This document shows, in pieces, positions 54,372 to 62,897 of a stretch of 64,000 nucleotides of DNA. The notes below the pieces were generated by a model. It searched no databases, was not told the origin of the DNA, and worked only from the letters and a program-made list of their open reading frames with translations. The position numbers and the translations under genes are program-made. Positions within the stretch are counted from its first letter, which is position 1; each line of letters opens with the position of its first letter. Source of the stretch: SXZD01 sp034680345 (GTDB lineage Bacteria; Pseudomonadota; Gammaproteobacteria; Burkholderiales; Burkholderiaceae_B); the NCBI GenBank assembly GCA_034680345.1, contig JAXISZ010000003.1, forward strand, positions 77,484 through 141,483, read 5' to 3'.

Positions 54372-55166
54372 TTGATTATTACCCCATTGAATTCCCATTC
54401 ATACAACCCTTCTTTACAGGCGTTACAAAATCGCATTGGTTACCATTTTAAAGATTCAAATTGGTTAAAATTAGCGTTGACACATCGCAGTTATGCCAGT
54501 CAGCACAATGAACGACTCGAATTTTTAGGTGATGGGGTTTTGAATTTTGTTGTTGCAGACATATTGTTTGCTTTCAATCAAAATGCCAATGAGGGTGCTT
54601 TATCGCGCATGCGCTCTCATTTAGTGCGTCAGGAATCTTTAGCACGCATCGGCAACGGGCTGGGTTTATCTTCATTACTGCTTTTGGGTGAAGGGGAACG
54701 AAAAAGTGGCGGCAATTCACGTCCCAGTATTTTGGCCGATGCATTTGAAGCGTTGGTTGGTGCCATTTATTGTGATTCTGGTTTTGAATCGGCTCAGACA
54801 TTTGTTCGTCGGCACATTGAAGAAGTTTTAACGCAAAATAATTCTTTTGATATTTTGGGTAAAGACGCCAAAACCCAGTTACAAGAATGGCTTCAAGCTA
54901 AACGTTTGCCTTTGCCCGTCTATGAAGTGGTTAAATTTGGCGGAACCACTACAAATGCTGTTTTTGAAGTCAAGTGTACTTTTTTTACTGATATTGCCCA
55001 TATTACAAATATTGCCTCTAAAAATGCCACTGCAAAAGATACGCAAATAGAAACATGCATTACAAAAGGGCATGGTACATCTCGTAGAATAGCTGAACAG
55101 ACTGCAGCTCAAGCGGCATTGGAGCTACTATCAGAGAAAAAATTATTAAAAAGGCATAAAAAATGA
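54372..55166 (+). CDS. rnc: ribonuclease III
   Basis: 264 residues from TTG 54372; another TTG at 54387 is in frame. No ATG or ribosome binding site is seen, so the start is uncertain. It cuts double-stranded RNA, for example in rRNA maturation. The signature is NERLEFLGDGVL (Gly where Ala or Ser is usual), with ADAFEALVGAIYCDSG as the second acidic cluster. The dsRNA-binding domain is interrupted by a Thr/Asn/Ala-rich loop (about residues 200-230) before the last helix. The stop overlaps era (ATGA). Confidence 0.92.
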   Translation: MIITPLNSHSYNPSLQALQNRIGYHFKDSNWLKLALTHRSYASQHNERLEFLGDGVLNFVVADILFAFNQNANEGALSRMRSHLVRQESLARIGNGLGLSSLLLLGEGERKSGGNSRPSILADAFEALVGAIYCDSGFESAQTFVRRHIEEVLTQNNSFDILGKDAKTQLQEWLQAKRLPLPVYEVVKFGGTTTNAVFEVKCTFFTDIAHITNIASKNATAKDTQIETCITKGHGTSRRIAEQTAAQAALELLSEKKLLKRHKK

Positions 55167-56047
55167 CGAAATGCGGCACAATCGCCGTAGTTGGGCGCCC
55201 CAATGTGGGAAAATCTACCTTAATGAATGCCCTAATCGGTGAGCATTTATCTATTACATCGGCTAAACCGCAAACCACCCGCCATCAAGTGCTTGGTGTA
55301 CTTACCCAAGCACATGCGAATGTACAATATGTTTTTGTAGATACACCTGGGTTTCAAACACAGTTTTCCAATGCTTTAAATCGTACAATGAACAAATCTG
55401 TTACACGTGTTATGAACGATGTTGACTTGGTTTTATGGGTTGTAGAAAGTGGAAAATTAAAAGCAGCAGACCGTCAAGTTTTGGCTTTACTACCAAAAAA
55501 TAGACCTGTTTTTATTGTGGTTAATAAAGTGGACCAATACCAAGATCGTGCAGAAGTTTTGCCGTTTCTACAGCAAATGGCTACAGTTGGTCATTTCAAA
55601 GAAATGATCCCAGTTAGCGCTAAAGATCATTGGAATCTTGATTTATTATTATCACTTGCTGCCACACATATGCCAGAACAGGCGTATATGTTTGAAGAAG
55701 ACACCCTAACAAATCGTCCAGAGCGTTTTTTAGCAGCTGAGCGTATTCGCGAAAAGGTTTTTCGTTTGGTTGGTGACGAACTGCCTTACACATGTACAGT
55801 AGTGATCGACCAGTTTGTACAAGAGGGCAGTTTGCGTCGAATTTTCGCTTCCATTTTAGTAGATAGAGACACACATAAAGCCATGATCATTGGTAAAGCG
55901 GGAGCTAAGCTTAAACAAATTTCTTCGCAAGCTCGTCTTGACATGGAGCGTTTGTTTGGTGGAAAAGTATATTTAGAAACATTCGTAAAAGTACGAAGTG
56001 GTTGGGCTGATGATGCTGGTTTGCTTAGTAGCTTAGGCTATGATTAA
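55163..56047 (+). CDS. era: GTPase Era
   Basis: 294 residues. Couples 16S rRNA maturation and 30S assembly with growth. G1 is GRPNVGKST, G3 is DTPGF, G4 is NKVD, and the C-terminal KH domain has IIGKAGAKLKQIS and LFGGKVYLETFVKV. It is translationally coupled to rnc, which is the conserved pairing, and precedes recO. Confidence 0.96.
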   Translation: MTKCGTIAVVGRPNVGKSTLMNALIGEHLSITSAKPQTTRHQVLGVLTQAHANVQYVFVDTPGFQTQFSNALNRTMNKSVTRVMNDVDLVLWVVESGKLKAADRQVLALLPKNRPVFIVVNKVDQYQDRAEVLPFLQQMATVGHFKEMIPVSAKDHWNLDLLLSLAATHMPEQAYMFEEDTLTNRPERFLAAERIREKVFRLVGDELPYTCTVVIDQFVQEGSLRRIFASILVDRDTHKAMIIGKAGAKLKQISSQARLDMERLFGGKVYLETFVKVRSGWADDAGLLSSLGYD

Positions 56048-56061
56048 CATTAAATTTGAAT

Positions 56062-56811
56062 ATGCCAGCGCAACCCCAAGTACCTGCCTATGTTCTACAC
56101 ACTATTGCATACAGAGAAAGCAGTCTAATTGCAGAACTTTGGACTCGGGAGCAGGGTAAAATTACCGTTGTTGCTAAGGGAGCCAAACGACCAAATTCTG
56201 CTTTGCGCAGTATTTTATTAAGTTTTCAGCCCTTGCTGGTGAGTTATTCCGGGCGTTCAGACTTAAAAACTTTAACAGCATGTGAATGGGTTGGCGGACA
56301 TTTACCACCTGAAAATGGCGCCTTAATGGCTGCTTACTATTTAAATGAGCTATTGATGCGTGGTTTTATGCGAGAAGATCCTCATCCAAAAGTGTTTGAT
56401 GCATACGCTTTGGCTATGGCGCGTTTGTCCCATGGTTTTAAGGCTGCGATTGCAATTCGATGCTTTGAGATATGCTTGTTAAAAGAATTGGGTTTGGGCA
56501 TAGACAGTAATGTAGATAGTCAAAAGCGTATAATTGATGAAAATACTGAATATTATTTTGTGCCTTTAAAAGGTTGGGTAATTTATAATCAGTCAGATTT
56601 TTCTGCTGGTTGTGCAAACGAACGAACTGGTGCATCTGTTGGAGTGCCAGGTGGGTTGATCTTGTCGTTGTCTGCTGTTTTAAATGCGCAGCTCGTCTTA
56701 TCTGAACAAGCAGCGGCTGTTTTACGAACAGTAACCCGTGAAACACTGGCTGAATTTTTAGGGCCTCAGCCGTTTGTATCACGTCTTTGGATGGAGCAAT
56801 TAAAACAATGA
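56062..56811 (+). CDS. recO: DNA repair protein RecO
   Basis: 249 residues from ATG 56062; TTG 56056 is an alternative. RecO helps load RecA onto SSB-coated single strands. The N-terminal OB-fold has VLHTIAYRESSLIAELWT and VAKGAKRP. The helical C-terminal domain has YLNELLMRGF. No Cys4 zinc site is present. The stop overlaps pdxJ by 4 bases (ATGA). Confidence 0.9.
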   Translation: MPAQPQVPAYVLHTIAYRESSLIAELWTREQGKITVVAKGAKRPNSALRSILLSFQPLLVSYSGRSDLKTLTACEWVGGHLPPENGALMAAYYLNELLMRGFMREDPHPKVFDAYALAMARLSHGFKAAIAIRCFEICLLKELGLGIDSNVDSQKRIIDENTEYYFVPLKGWVIYNQSDFSAGCANERTGASVGVPGGLILSLSAVLNAQLVLSEQAAAVLRTVTRETLAEFLGPQPFVSRLWMEQLKQ

Positions 56812-57548
56812 TTGAATTAGGTGTAAATATTGATCATATTGCCACTGTACGGCAAGCGCGGCGTGGCGCATATCCAGACCCACTCAAGGCTGCACTTCTA
56901 GCAGAGCAGGCAGGCGCTGATGCAATAACATTGCATGTGCGCGAAGATCGGCGACACATGCAAGATGAAGATGTACGGCGTATTCGTCCGGCCATTGGTG
57001 TTCGTTTAAATTTTGAATGTGCCATAGAAGAGTCTATGCTGAAATTGGTTGAGGAAATCAAGCCACACGATATTTGTTTGGTGCCAGAAAAGCGGCAAGA
57101 ATTGACAACCGAGGGTGGTCTAGACGTTGTTGGAGAATTTGATCGTATAAAAGAGACAGTAGAACGTTTAGGTCAGCAGGGTATGCGGGTTTCTTTATTT
57201 ATTGATCCCAAACCAAACCAAGTTGAGGCTGCTAAAAAAACAGGTGCACCAACGATAGAACTGCATACTGGTTCTTATGCCGAGTTGCCCGTTGACCAAT
57301 CACAAACTGAATTGCGGCGGGTAGTTACCGCTGCCCAAATGGGTGCTCAGTTGGGTTTGCGAGTTAACGCCGGACACGGTTTAAATTTTAATAATGTAGC
57401 ACCAATTGCAGCTATTTTGGAAATCTCGGAATTAAATATTGGCCATGCCTTGGTAGCTGAAGCGTTATTTATGGGTTGGGAAAACGCCATCAAACACATG
57501 AAAGCATTGATGATACGCGCGCGTCTTGACACATTAGATTTACGTTAG
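56808..57548 (+). CDS. pdxJ: pyridoxine 5'-phosphate synthase
   Basis: 246 residues from ATG 56808. It condenses 1-deoxyxylulose 5-phosphate with 3-amino-2-oxopropyl phosphate to make vitamin B6. The TIM-barrel features are GVNIDHIATVRQARR, LHVREDRRHM with His and Arg, VRLNFE, LVPEKR, and RVNAGHGLNF near the phosphate site. It is coupled to recO and followed by acpS, the conserved order. Confidence 0.96.
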   Translation: MIELGVNIDHIATVRQARRGAYPDPLKAALLAEQAGADAITLHVREDRRHMQDEDVRRIRPAIGVRLNFECAIEESMLKLVEEIKPHDICLVPEKRQELTTEGGLDVVGEFDRIKETVERLGQQGMRVSLFIDPKPNQVEAAKKTGAPTIELHTGSYAELPVDQSQTELRRVVTAAQMGAQLGLRVNAGHGLNFNNVAPIAAILEISELNIGHALVAEALFMGWENAIKHMKALMIRARLDTLDLR

Positions 57549-57559
57549 AGCCTTGTAAC

Positions 57560-57961
57560 ATGATTCATGGTATTGGTATTGATATTGTAGAGATTGATCG
57601 TATTGAGCAAGCTTATCGCCAGTTGGGCGAACGCTTTGTAAAACGCCTCTTAACCCAAGAAGAGCAATCTGTTTTTAATCAAAGAGTTGAGAAAAAATTT
57701 TCACGTGGATTATCATTTTTAGCTACCCGTTTTGCCGCAAAAGAAGCATTCGCAAAAGCAATGGGCTGTGGTGTTGGCGAAACTTTGGGGTTTCAATCTT
57801 TGGCTATTTTGAATAATCAAGAAGGTGCTCCGTATTGTTGTTTTTTTGGCCAACTCGAACAAAATATGCTCAGAGAGCAGCTAAAGGCTAAAATATCACT
57901 TGCCGATGAAGTGCATTATGCGATAGCAGATGTTGTTATTTACCGTGACTCTCATCAATAA
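57560..57961 (+). CDS. acpS: holo-[acyl carrier protein] synthase
   Basis: 133 residues. It transfers 4'-phosphopantetheine from CoA to Ser37 of AcpP, which is encoded in the same window. GIGIDIVEIDRI carries the first metal-binding Asp, and FAAKEAFAKAMG carries the Glu and Lys. It starts 12 bases after pdxJ and ends the era-recO-pdxJ-acpS run. Confidence 0.94.
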   Translation: MIHGIGIDIVEIDRIEQAYRQLGERFVKRLLTQEEQSVFNQRVEKKFSRGLSFLATRFAAKEAFAKAMGCGVGETLGFQSLAILNNQEGAPYCCFFGQLEQNMLREQLKAKISLADEVHYAIADVVIYRDSHQ

Positions 57962-58043
57962 TCGTTCAGTTATATACATCATAAACAAACTATAAATAGC
58001 CTGTTTAATCGGTTTAAATAGTTTTGAAAAAAGGAGAACATCA

Positions 58044-59078
58044 ATGCATCAGCCTAATTTAGGACCTTTAATTATTGGCGTTGAAGGTTTACAGTTAAAT
58101 GAAGCTGATCTGCGCCGTTTGCTTAGTTCCAAGGTAGGTGGTGTTATTTTATTTTCTCGTAACTATCAATCTCCGACTCAATTACAAGGGCTAACAAGTG
58201 AAATTCATGCTTTGCGTTCACCAGCTTTGCCAATTTTTGTGGATCATGAAGGCGGTAGAGTTCAGCGATTTAAAGACGGTTTTTTCCATATTCCTGCCAT
58301 GGGTTTAATTGGGCAAGTTTATGTAAAAAATCAGCAAAAAGGATTAAAACTTGCACTAGCTGCTGGTTTTGTATTGGCCAGCGAGTTAAGGGCTTGTGGG
58401 GTTGATGTCAGTTTTACACCTGTTTTGGACTTAGATTATGGTCGTAGTGTGGTGATTGGTGACCGTTCTTTTAGTTCGGATCCAGAAATAGTTAGCAATA
58501 TTGCACGCGCTTTGCTTCATGGTTTACAGCTAGCAGGCATGCATGGCTGTGGTAAACATTTTCCAGGTCATGGTTGGGCGCATGCAGATAGCCATTTTGA
58601 ACAACCCGTTGATGAACGTTCCTTAGAAGACATTTTAGCTTCGGACGCAGCGCCTTATAAAAATCTAGGCTCTTTAACCTTGGCAGCCATTATGCCTGCC
58701 CATGTTGTTTACCCGTCGGTTGATGCTTTGCCAGCAGGATTTTCTAAAATTTGGCTTCAAAATATTTTGAGAAATCAATTCGATTATCAAGGTTTAATTG
58801 TTAGCGATGATTTAGATATGGTGGGAGCACACGGGGCTGGCAATATTGTTGCGCGTGCTCAAGCTGCTTTAGAGGCAGGATGTGATGCCCTTTTACTATG
58901 CAATGATTTTGCCAATATGGATGTGGTTATCAATTCATCCGTTCAACATTTAAATCATAAAAGCGCGCAGAGACTACACCAATTGGTACCACAAAAACCA
59001 CCGCTTAGCTTTCAGCAATTGAGCGAACATTCAGAATATTTAATGGCCCTAGAGACTATTAAAAATGCAATTGAATAA
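58044..59078 (+). CDS. nagZ: beta-N-acetylhexosaminidase NagZ
   Basis: 344 residues. Cytoplasmic glycoside hydrolase family 3 enzyme that removes N-acetylglucosamine from anhydromuropeptides during cell wall recycling. The KHFPGHGWAHADSH motif has the acid/base His-Asp pair, and the nucleophilic Asp is in SDDLDMVGA. DHEGGRVQRF is the substrate-binding loop. AAAAAGGAG lies 7 bases upstream of ATG 58044. ldcA at 59917 acts in the same recycling pathway. Confidence 0.94.
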   Translation: MHQPNLGPLIIGVEGLQLNEADLRRLLSSKVGGVILFSRNYQSPTQLQGLTSEIHALRSPALPIFVDHEGGRVQRFKDGFFHIPAMGLIGQVYVKNQQKGLKLALAAGFVLASELRACGVDVSFTPVLDLDYGRSVVIGDRSFSSDPEIVSNIARALLHGLQLAGMHGCGKHFPGHGWAHADSHFEQPVDERSLEDILASDAAPYKNLGSLTLAAIMPAHVVYPSVDALPAGFSKIWLQNILRNQFDYQGLIVSDDLDMVGAHGAGNIVARAQAALEAGCDALLLCNDFANMDVVINSSVQHLNHKSAQRLHQLVPQKPPLSFQQLSEHSEYLMALETIKNAIE

Positions 59079-59204
59079 ATTTTTTATCAATTAATTTATA
59101 GCAATCAGTTAGAAAATAATTTTTTATCAAAGTTACACTTTGTATTTGAATCCATAAATTAAAAAAATACAATTATAAAGATTACTGAATATTAGTCTTA
59201 TTTA

Positions 59205-59912
59205 ATGTTAAATTTTAGTCAAATAGATAGAGAATGGATGCATTTAGCCATAGAATGCGCTCAAAAATCAGCACAACAAGGTGAAGTACCGGTGGGTGCG
59301 GTTGTGGTTGAAAATAATCATTTAATTGCGGCAACGCACAACCAACCCATTTCCTTAAATGACCCAACTGCACATGCTGAAATTTTAGCGCTTCGCGCAG
59401 CAGGAGCCAAATTTAATAATTATCGTTTAAACACTTGCAGTTTATACGTAACGCTTGAACCCTGTCCAATGTGTTTAGGTGCTATAGCCCAGGCGCGCCT
59501 AAAGCGGGTTGTTTTTGCCGCAGTTGATAAAAAATTAGGCGCTTGCGGTGGCGCTTTTGATTTACATCTGGACAAGCAAATAAACCCACACACTGAAATT
59601 GTGGGCGGAATCATGGCTAATGAAAGTAAAGAATTATTACAAAATTTTTTTAAATTAAAACGAAAAAACAATAAATTGCGTTTACAGTGCATTGCTAAGC
59701 TTGAAAATATTCCTAATGTTAATTTGGCTCTATTGAAATTATTAAACGAAAACAATATATATTGCCCACAAGATCTTATTGTGTATCAAAATAAAATAGG
59801 ACTTGAAAAAATGCTATCTTGGGCTTCAAACCATATTGAGATGCAGGCCAGAATCACAGCATTGCATCAATTTATGACTGGCAATCTAGTCAATTCTTGG
59901 AAAAATATTTAA
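59205..59912 (+). CDS. tadA: tRNA-specific adenosine deaminase TadA with C-terminal extension
   Basis: 235 residues; the enzyme core takes about 150. It deaminates A34 of tRNA-Arg(ACG) to inosine. Zinc and proton-shuttle motifs are HAEILAL and PCPMCLGAI (HAE and PCxxC). Substrate loop residues LGACGGAFDL are present. The additional about 75 residues include NIPNVNLALLKLL and NIYCPQDLI, and look like a helix-hairpin-helix type unit. Similar tails exist in other Burkholderiales TadA proteins. ldcA follows 4 bases later. Confidence 0.92.
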   Translation: MLNFSQIDREWMHLAIECAQKSAQQGEVPVGAVVVENNHLIAATHNQPISLNDPTAHAEILALRAAGAKFNNYRLNTCSLYVTLEPCPMCLGAIAQARLKRVVFAAVDKKLGACGGAFDLHLDKQINPHTEIVGGIMANESKELLQNFFKLKRKNNKLRLQCIAKLENIPNVNLALLKLLNENNIYCPQDLIVYQNKIGLEKMLSWASNHIEMQARITALHQFMTGNLVNSWKNI

Positions 59913-59916
59913 AAAA

Positions 59917-60948
59917 ATGATTCCCTCAATTCCAAATTCATTAAAAAACGCATTGACAATTTCTTTTAAGAAAATTCAATTGATTGCTTGCAGCGGTCGT
60001 GTAGTCAATCAAAGTGGCTTTGAAATTGGTATTGAACGTTTGGCTTCAACAATACCCGTTTTCGGAACAGAATTTAAAAACTCAGGCTACCAACGTTTTT
60101 CAGGGACTGATGAAGAAAGACTGGCTGTTATTGAAAATATCGCACAAATTACTGAACCCACCTTACTGATGGGGGTACGTGGCGGATATGGAATATCAAG
60201 AATATTACATCAAATTAATTATGACCTTGTACTTAAAGCGTTAAAGAATAGCCGTTCTGTTTTGTCTGGACACAGTGACTTTACCGCTTTGCAATTGGCT
60301 ATTCTGGCTTGGTGCCAGCAACACAATATTTTTCCGCCTAGTTTATGGCAAGGTCCTATGCTATGCGCAGATTTTGGGGCAGAACATTTAAATTTAAAAA
60401 TGTGTACTGCTTTGGAGGCCATTATTGCGTCGCAATTTAATAAAACACCTTTACAAATTCAATGGAAAACCTCGGAAGTTTGCTCAAAAATTAATTTTGT
60501 AAACAAAAGTAAAATTGATTCTGAAAAAAAACTCAACGCAGTTGTATGGGGAGGTAATTTAACACTAATTGCACATCTGATTGGAACACCTTACTTACCA
60601 CAATATGATGGTGGCATTTTAATCATCGAAGATGTTAACGAACACCCGTATAGAATAGAACGCATGCTTTGGCAACTCTTACATTCAAATGTCATTAAAA
60701 ACCAGAAAGCAATTATTTTTTCAGAATTTACGCATTGGAAACCGGTTGAACAAGACCATGGGTATGGTTTAAACAACGTAATTGATGCAATTGCGTCAGC
60801 CTGTGATGCTATTATTTTAAACGGATTTCCATTTGGCCATGTTGCTGAAAAAGCCACTTGGCCACAAGGTTTACTTGCTGAGTTAGCATTCAATCAAAAT
60901 GAAGAATGTACCTTAACGTGGGACAATGAGTTAATAGACTTTAATTGA
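59917..60948 (+). CDS. ldcA: muramoyltetrapeptide carboxypeptidase (LD-carboxypeptidase)
   Basis: 343 residues. Family S66 enzyme that trims the terminal D-Ala from recycled tetrapeptides in the cytoplasm. The nucleophilic Ser is in LSGHSDFTAL, the Glu in IIEDVNEHPYRIERM, and the His in FPFGHVAEKA, giving the Ser-Glu-His triad. MGVRGGYGISRIL is the conserved Gly/Arg loop. It is in one unit with tadA and fits the recycling role of nagZ just upstream. Confidence 0.9.
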   Translation: MIPSIPNSLKNALTISFKKIQLIACSGRVVNQSGFEIGIERLASTIPVFGTEFKNSGYQRFSGTDEERLAVIENIAQITEPTLLMGVRGGYGISRILHQINYDLVLKALKNSRSVLSGHSDFTALQLAILAWCQQHNIFPPSLWQGPMLCADFGAEHLNLKMCTALEAIIASQFNKTPLQIQWKTSEVCSKINFVNKSKIDSEKKLNAVVWGGNLTLIAHLIGTPYLPQYDGGILIIEDVNEHPYRIERMLWQLLHSNVIKNQKAIIFSEFTHWKPVEQDHGYGLNNVIDAIASACDAIILNGFPFGHVAEKATWPQGLLAELAFNQNEECTLTWDNELIDFN

Positions 60949-60991
60949 TTAATTTTAGTTAAGTGATTTTTTTATTAACCGACAAAAACCA

Positions 60992-62086
60992 TTAATTTGC
61001 ATCGCTAGTTTGCTGAGATTGTAATTCAATTTGTTCAAGGTGAGAGGCTTCATCAAAAAAAACATCTAGAAGAACTAATATAACAGGCCCAATAATTAAA
61101 CCAACAATACCTAAGGTGACAACGCCACCAAATACTCCAAACAAAACAGCCAGAAATGGTAAGTGCGTACCGTCTTGTATTAGCAAGGGGCGCACCAAAT
61201 AATCAGCCAAAAATATTAAAACAGCGCCTAGTGAAAATAAGGTAATTGCCGCAACTGATGCGCCAGATGTAAAAAGCAAAACACCAACAATGGCCAGAAC
61301 GGCAGGGGCTGCCATAGGAATGAAAGCTAAAACCGCAGTCAGAGTGCCGAGAAAAACCGCACCGGGTACGCCACAAAAAGCGTATAAACATGATAACAAT
61401 ACAGCTTCTGCAAACCATACAATAACTAACCCATTGACCGAAGCACGCATTGCAGAGGGTAAAAGGGCGGTATAAGGTTGCCACCGGCGCCCCAACCAGT
61501 CAGAACCAATACGATTAACCGTATTAGAAAGTACCGGCCCGTCCCGAAAAAAGAAAAATAAAACCCAGAGTGCAAAAAATAAAGTGGCAACACGTTCTAA
61601 TATATCAGCAAGAACAGATTGAGCAGCTGAGCGCACTTCGCCCAATTGATCAATTAATGTATGACGAAAAACCAAAGACAATTGATCAGGTTTAGCTAAA
61701 TACTGTTGCCAACTTGCGTTCAAAAAAGCACCAACACCAGGTATATCTTTTAACCAAATTGGCGGAGGAACACCAATCCGATCAGCCAGTGCTAAAAAGT
61801 TGGTAAAAGAAATGATGTCAAAAATGGCAAACAATAAAAGTCCAATCATAGGACCAACCAATAAAATGGCAACTAAAAAGGTACTAAAAACAGCAGCTGT
61901 TCCTGGTCGATTGGTTATTCGAAACATCATCCATTGATGAAAAGGCCAGAAAGTAATCGCTATAATTGCAGCCCATACCAAAGATAAAATAAAGGGGGAG
62001 AGTACAAGCAAAGCAGCAGCCAAAATAACAATGGTAAATAAAGTACTCACCAGCAACTTGGGTTGCCGTAACGGGTCGGCTTTCAT
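60992..62086 (-). CDS. AI-2E family transporter (PerM/YdiK-like)
   Basis: 364 residues with about seven or eight membrane segments. The AI-2E/UPF0118 family features are visible: a paired hydrophobic N-terminus, a helical loop of about 60 residues after it, the ALWVLFFFFRDG segment, and the PxxxxVLAFIPMAAPA plus RPLLIQDGTHLPFL segments near the C-terminus. Substrates vary (autoinducer 2, sodium/proton exchange); none can be assigned. It is convergent with ldcA and divergent from the SIMPL gene. Confidence 0.85.
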   Translation of the reverse strand: MKADPLRQPKLLVSTLFTIVILAAALLVLSPFILSLVWAAIIAITFWPFHQWMMFRITNRPGTAAVFSTFLVAILLVGPMIGLLLFAIFDIISFTNFLALADRIGVPPPIWLKDIPGVGAFLNASWQQYLAKPDQLSLVFRHTLIDQLGEVRSAAQSVLADILERVATLFFALWVLFFFFRDGPVLSNTVNRIGSDWLGRRWQPYTALLPSAMRASVNGLVIVWFAEAVLLSCLYAFCGVPGAVFLGTLTAVLAFIPMAAPAVLAIVGVLLFTSGASVAAITLFSLGAVLIFLADYLVRPLLIQDGTHLPFLAVLFGVFGGVVTLGIVGLIIGPVILVLLDVFFDEASHLEQIELQSQQTSDAN

Positions 62087-62164
62087 GGGCAGTTTCTGTT
62101 GTGTAGAATAATTAACTGGTATTGTAATTGATGGTATGAAAAAGACTTTTAAAAAGGAGTGCCT

Positions 62165-62896
62165 GTGTCAAAAGCACAACGTTTACATAGATTAGCGTAT
62201 AGTTTGGGACTTTATATTTACTATATTATAAGTTTTAATGCGCATGCCCAAGCAATGAAGAACGATGATTGTTCAAAATCGTGTATTGAATTAGAACAAT
62301 TTGTAGAAGCGGAAGTAGAAAACGATTTGGCAACCATCATCTTGTTTGCTGAGGTTTCCGATGCTGATGCGGGAAAAAGTAGTGCAAAAGGCAATGAATT
62401 ATTAAATAAACAAATTCAAAAAATTGGCGCAGATAAAACGCTTCTGAGCAAGCACGCAACACAAATCAGTACATCAATTCAATACAATGGGGAAGGGCGC
62501 CCCAGTTCTTGGAAAACACGCGCTCAAGTGACATTAGAGAGCAAAAATTTTATAGAATTGTCCAAAATTGCTGCGCGATTTACGCCAGATTTTGCATACG
62601 AATCTATTCAATATCATTTAAGTTCTACCGCAATGCAACAAATTGAACAACAAATGATTATTCAAGCAATAGCGCAATTTCAAGAAAAATCAGCTTTAAT
62701 TAGCAGCGCCTTTGGTTTTAAAAATTATCAATTAAAAAAAATTCAAATAATTGGTATTCATGGACATGAAAGTTCGCCATATAAACCAATATTGAGTTCA
62801 AGAGCAATATTAGCTGCTACGCCAAGCACAACTTTTTTAGAAAGTGGAAAATCTAATGTTCGTGTTACTGTTCGTGGCAGCATTTCAGTAGAATAA
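62165..62896 (+). CDS. SIMPL-domain (DUF541) exported protein
   Basis: 243 residues from GTG 62165, with AAGGAG 5 bases upstream; the GTG at 62159 overlaps that site. A signal peptide with AHAQA cleavage precedes the SIMPL domain, which has alternating strands such as DLATIILFAEVSD, and the typical last strand VRVTVRGSISV. SIMPL proteins are periplasmic or outer-membrane-associated, linked in some bacteria to oxidative stress or adhesion. It is followed one base later by a TPR protein gene, so they are probably co-expressed. Confidence 0.82.
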   Translation: MSKAQRLHRLAYSLGLYIYYIISFNAHAQAMKNDDCSKSCIELEQFVEAEVENDLATIILFAEVSDADAGKSSAKGNELLNKQIQKIGADKTLLSKHATQISTSIQYNGEGRPSSWKTRAQVTLESKNFIELSKIAARFTPDFAYESIQYHLSSTAMQQIEQQMIIQAIAQFQEKSALISSAFGFKNYQLKKIQIIGIHGHESSPYKPILSSRAILAATPSTTFLESGKSNVRVTVRGSISVE

Positions 62897-62897
62897 T

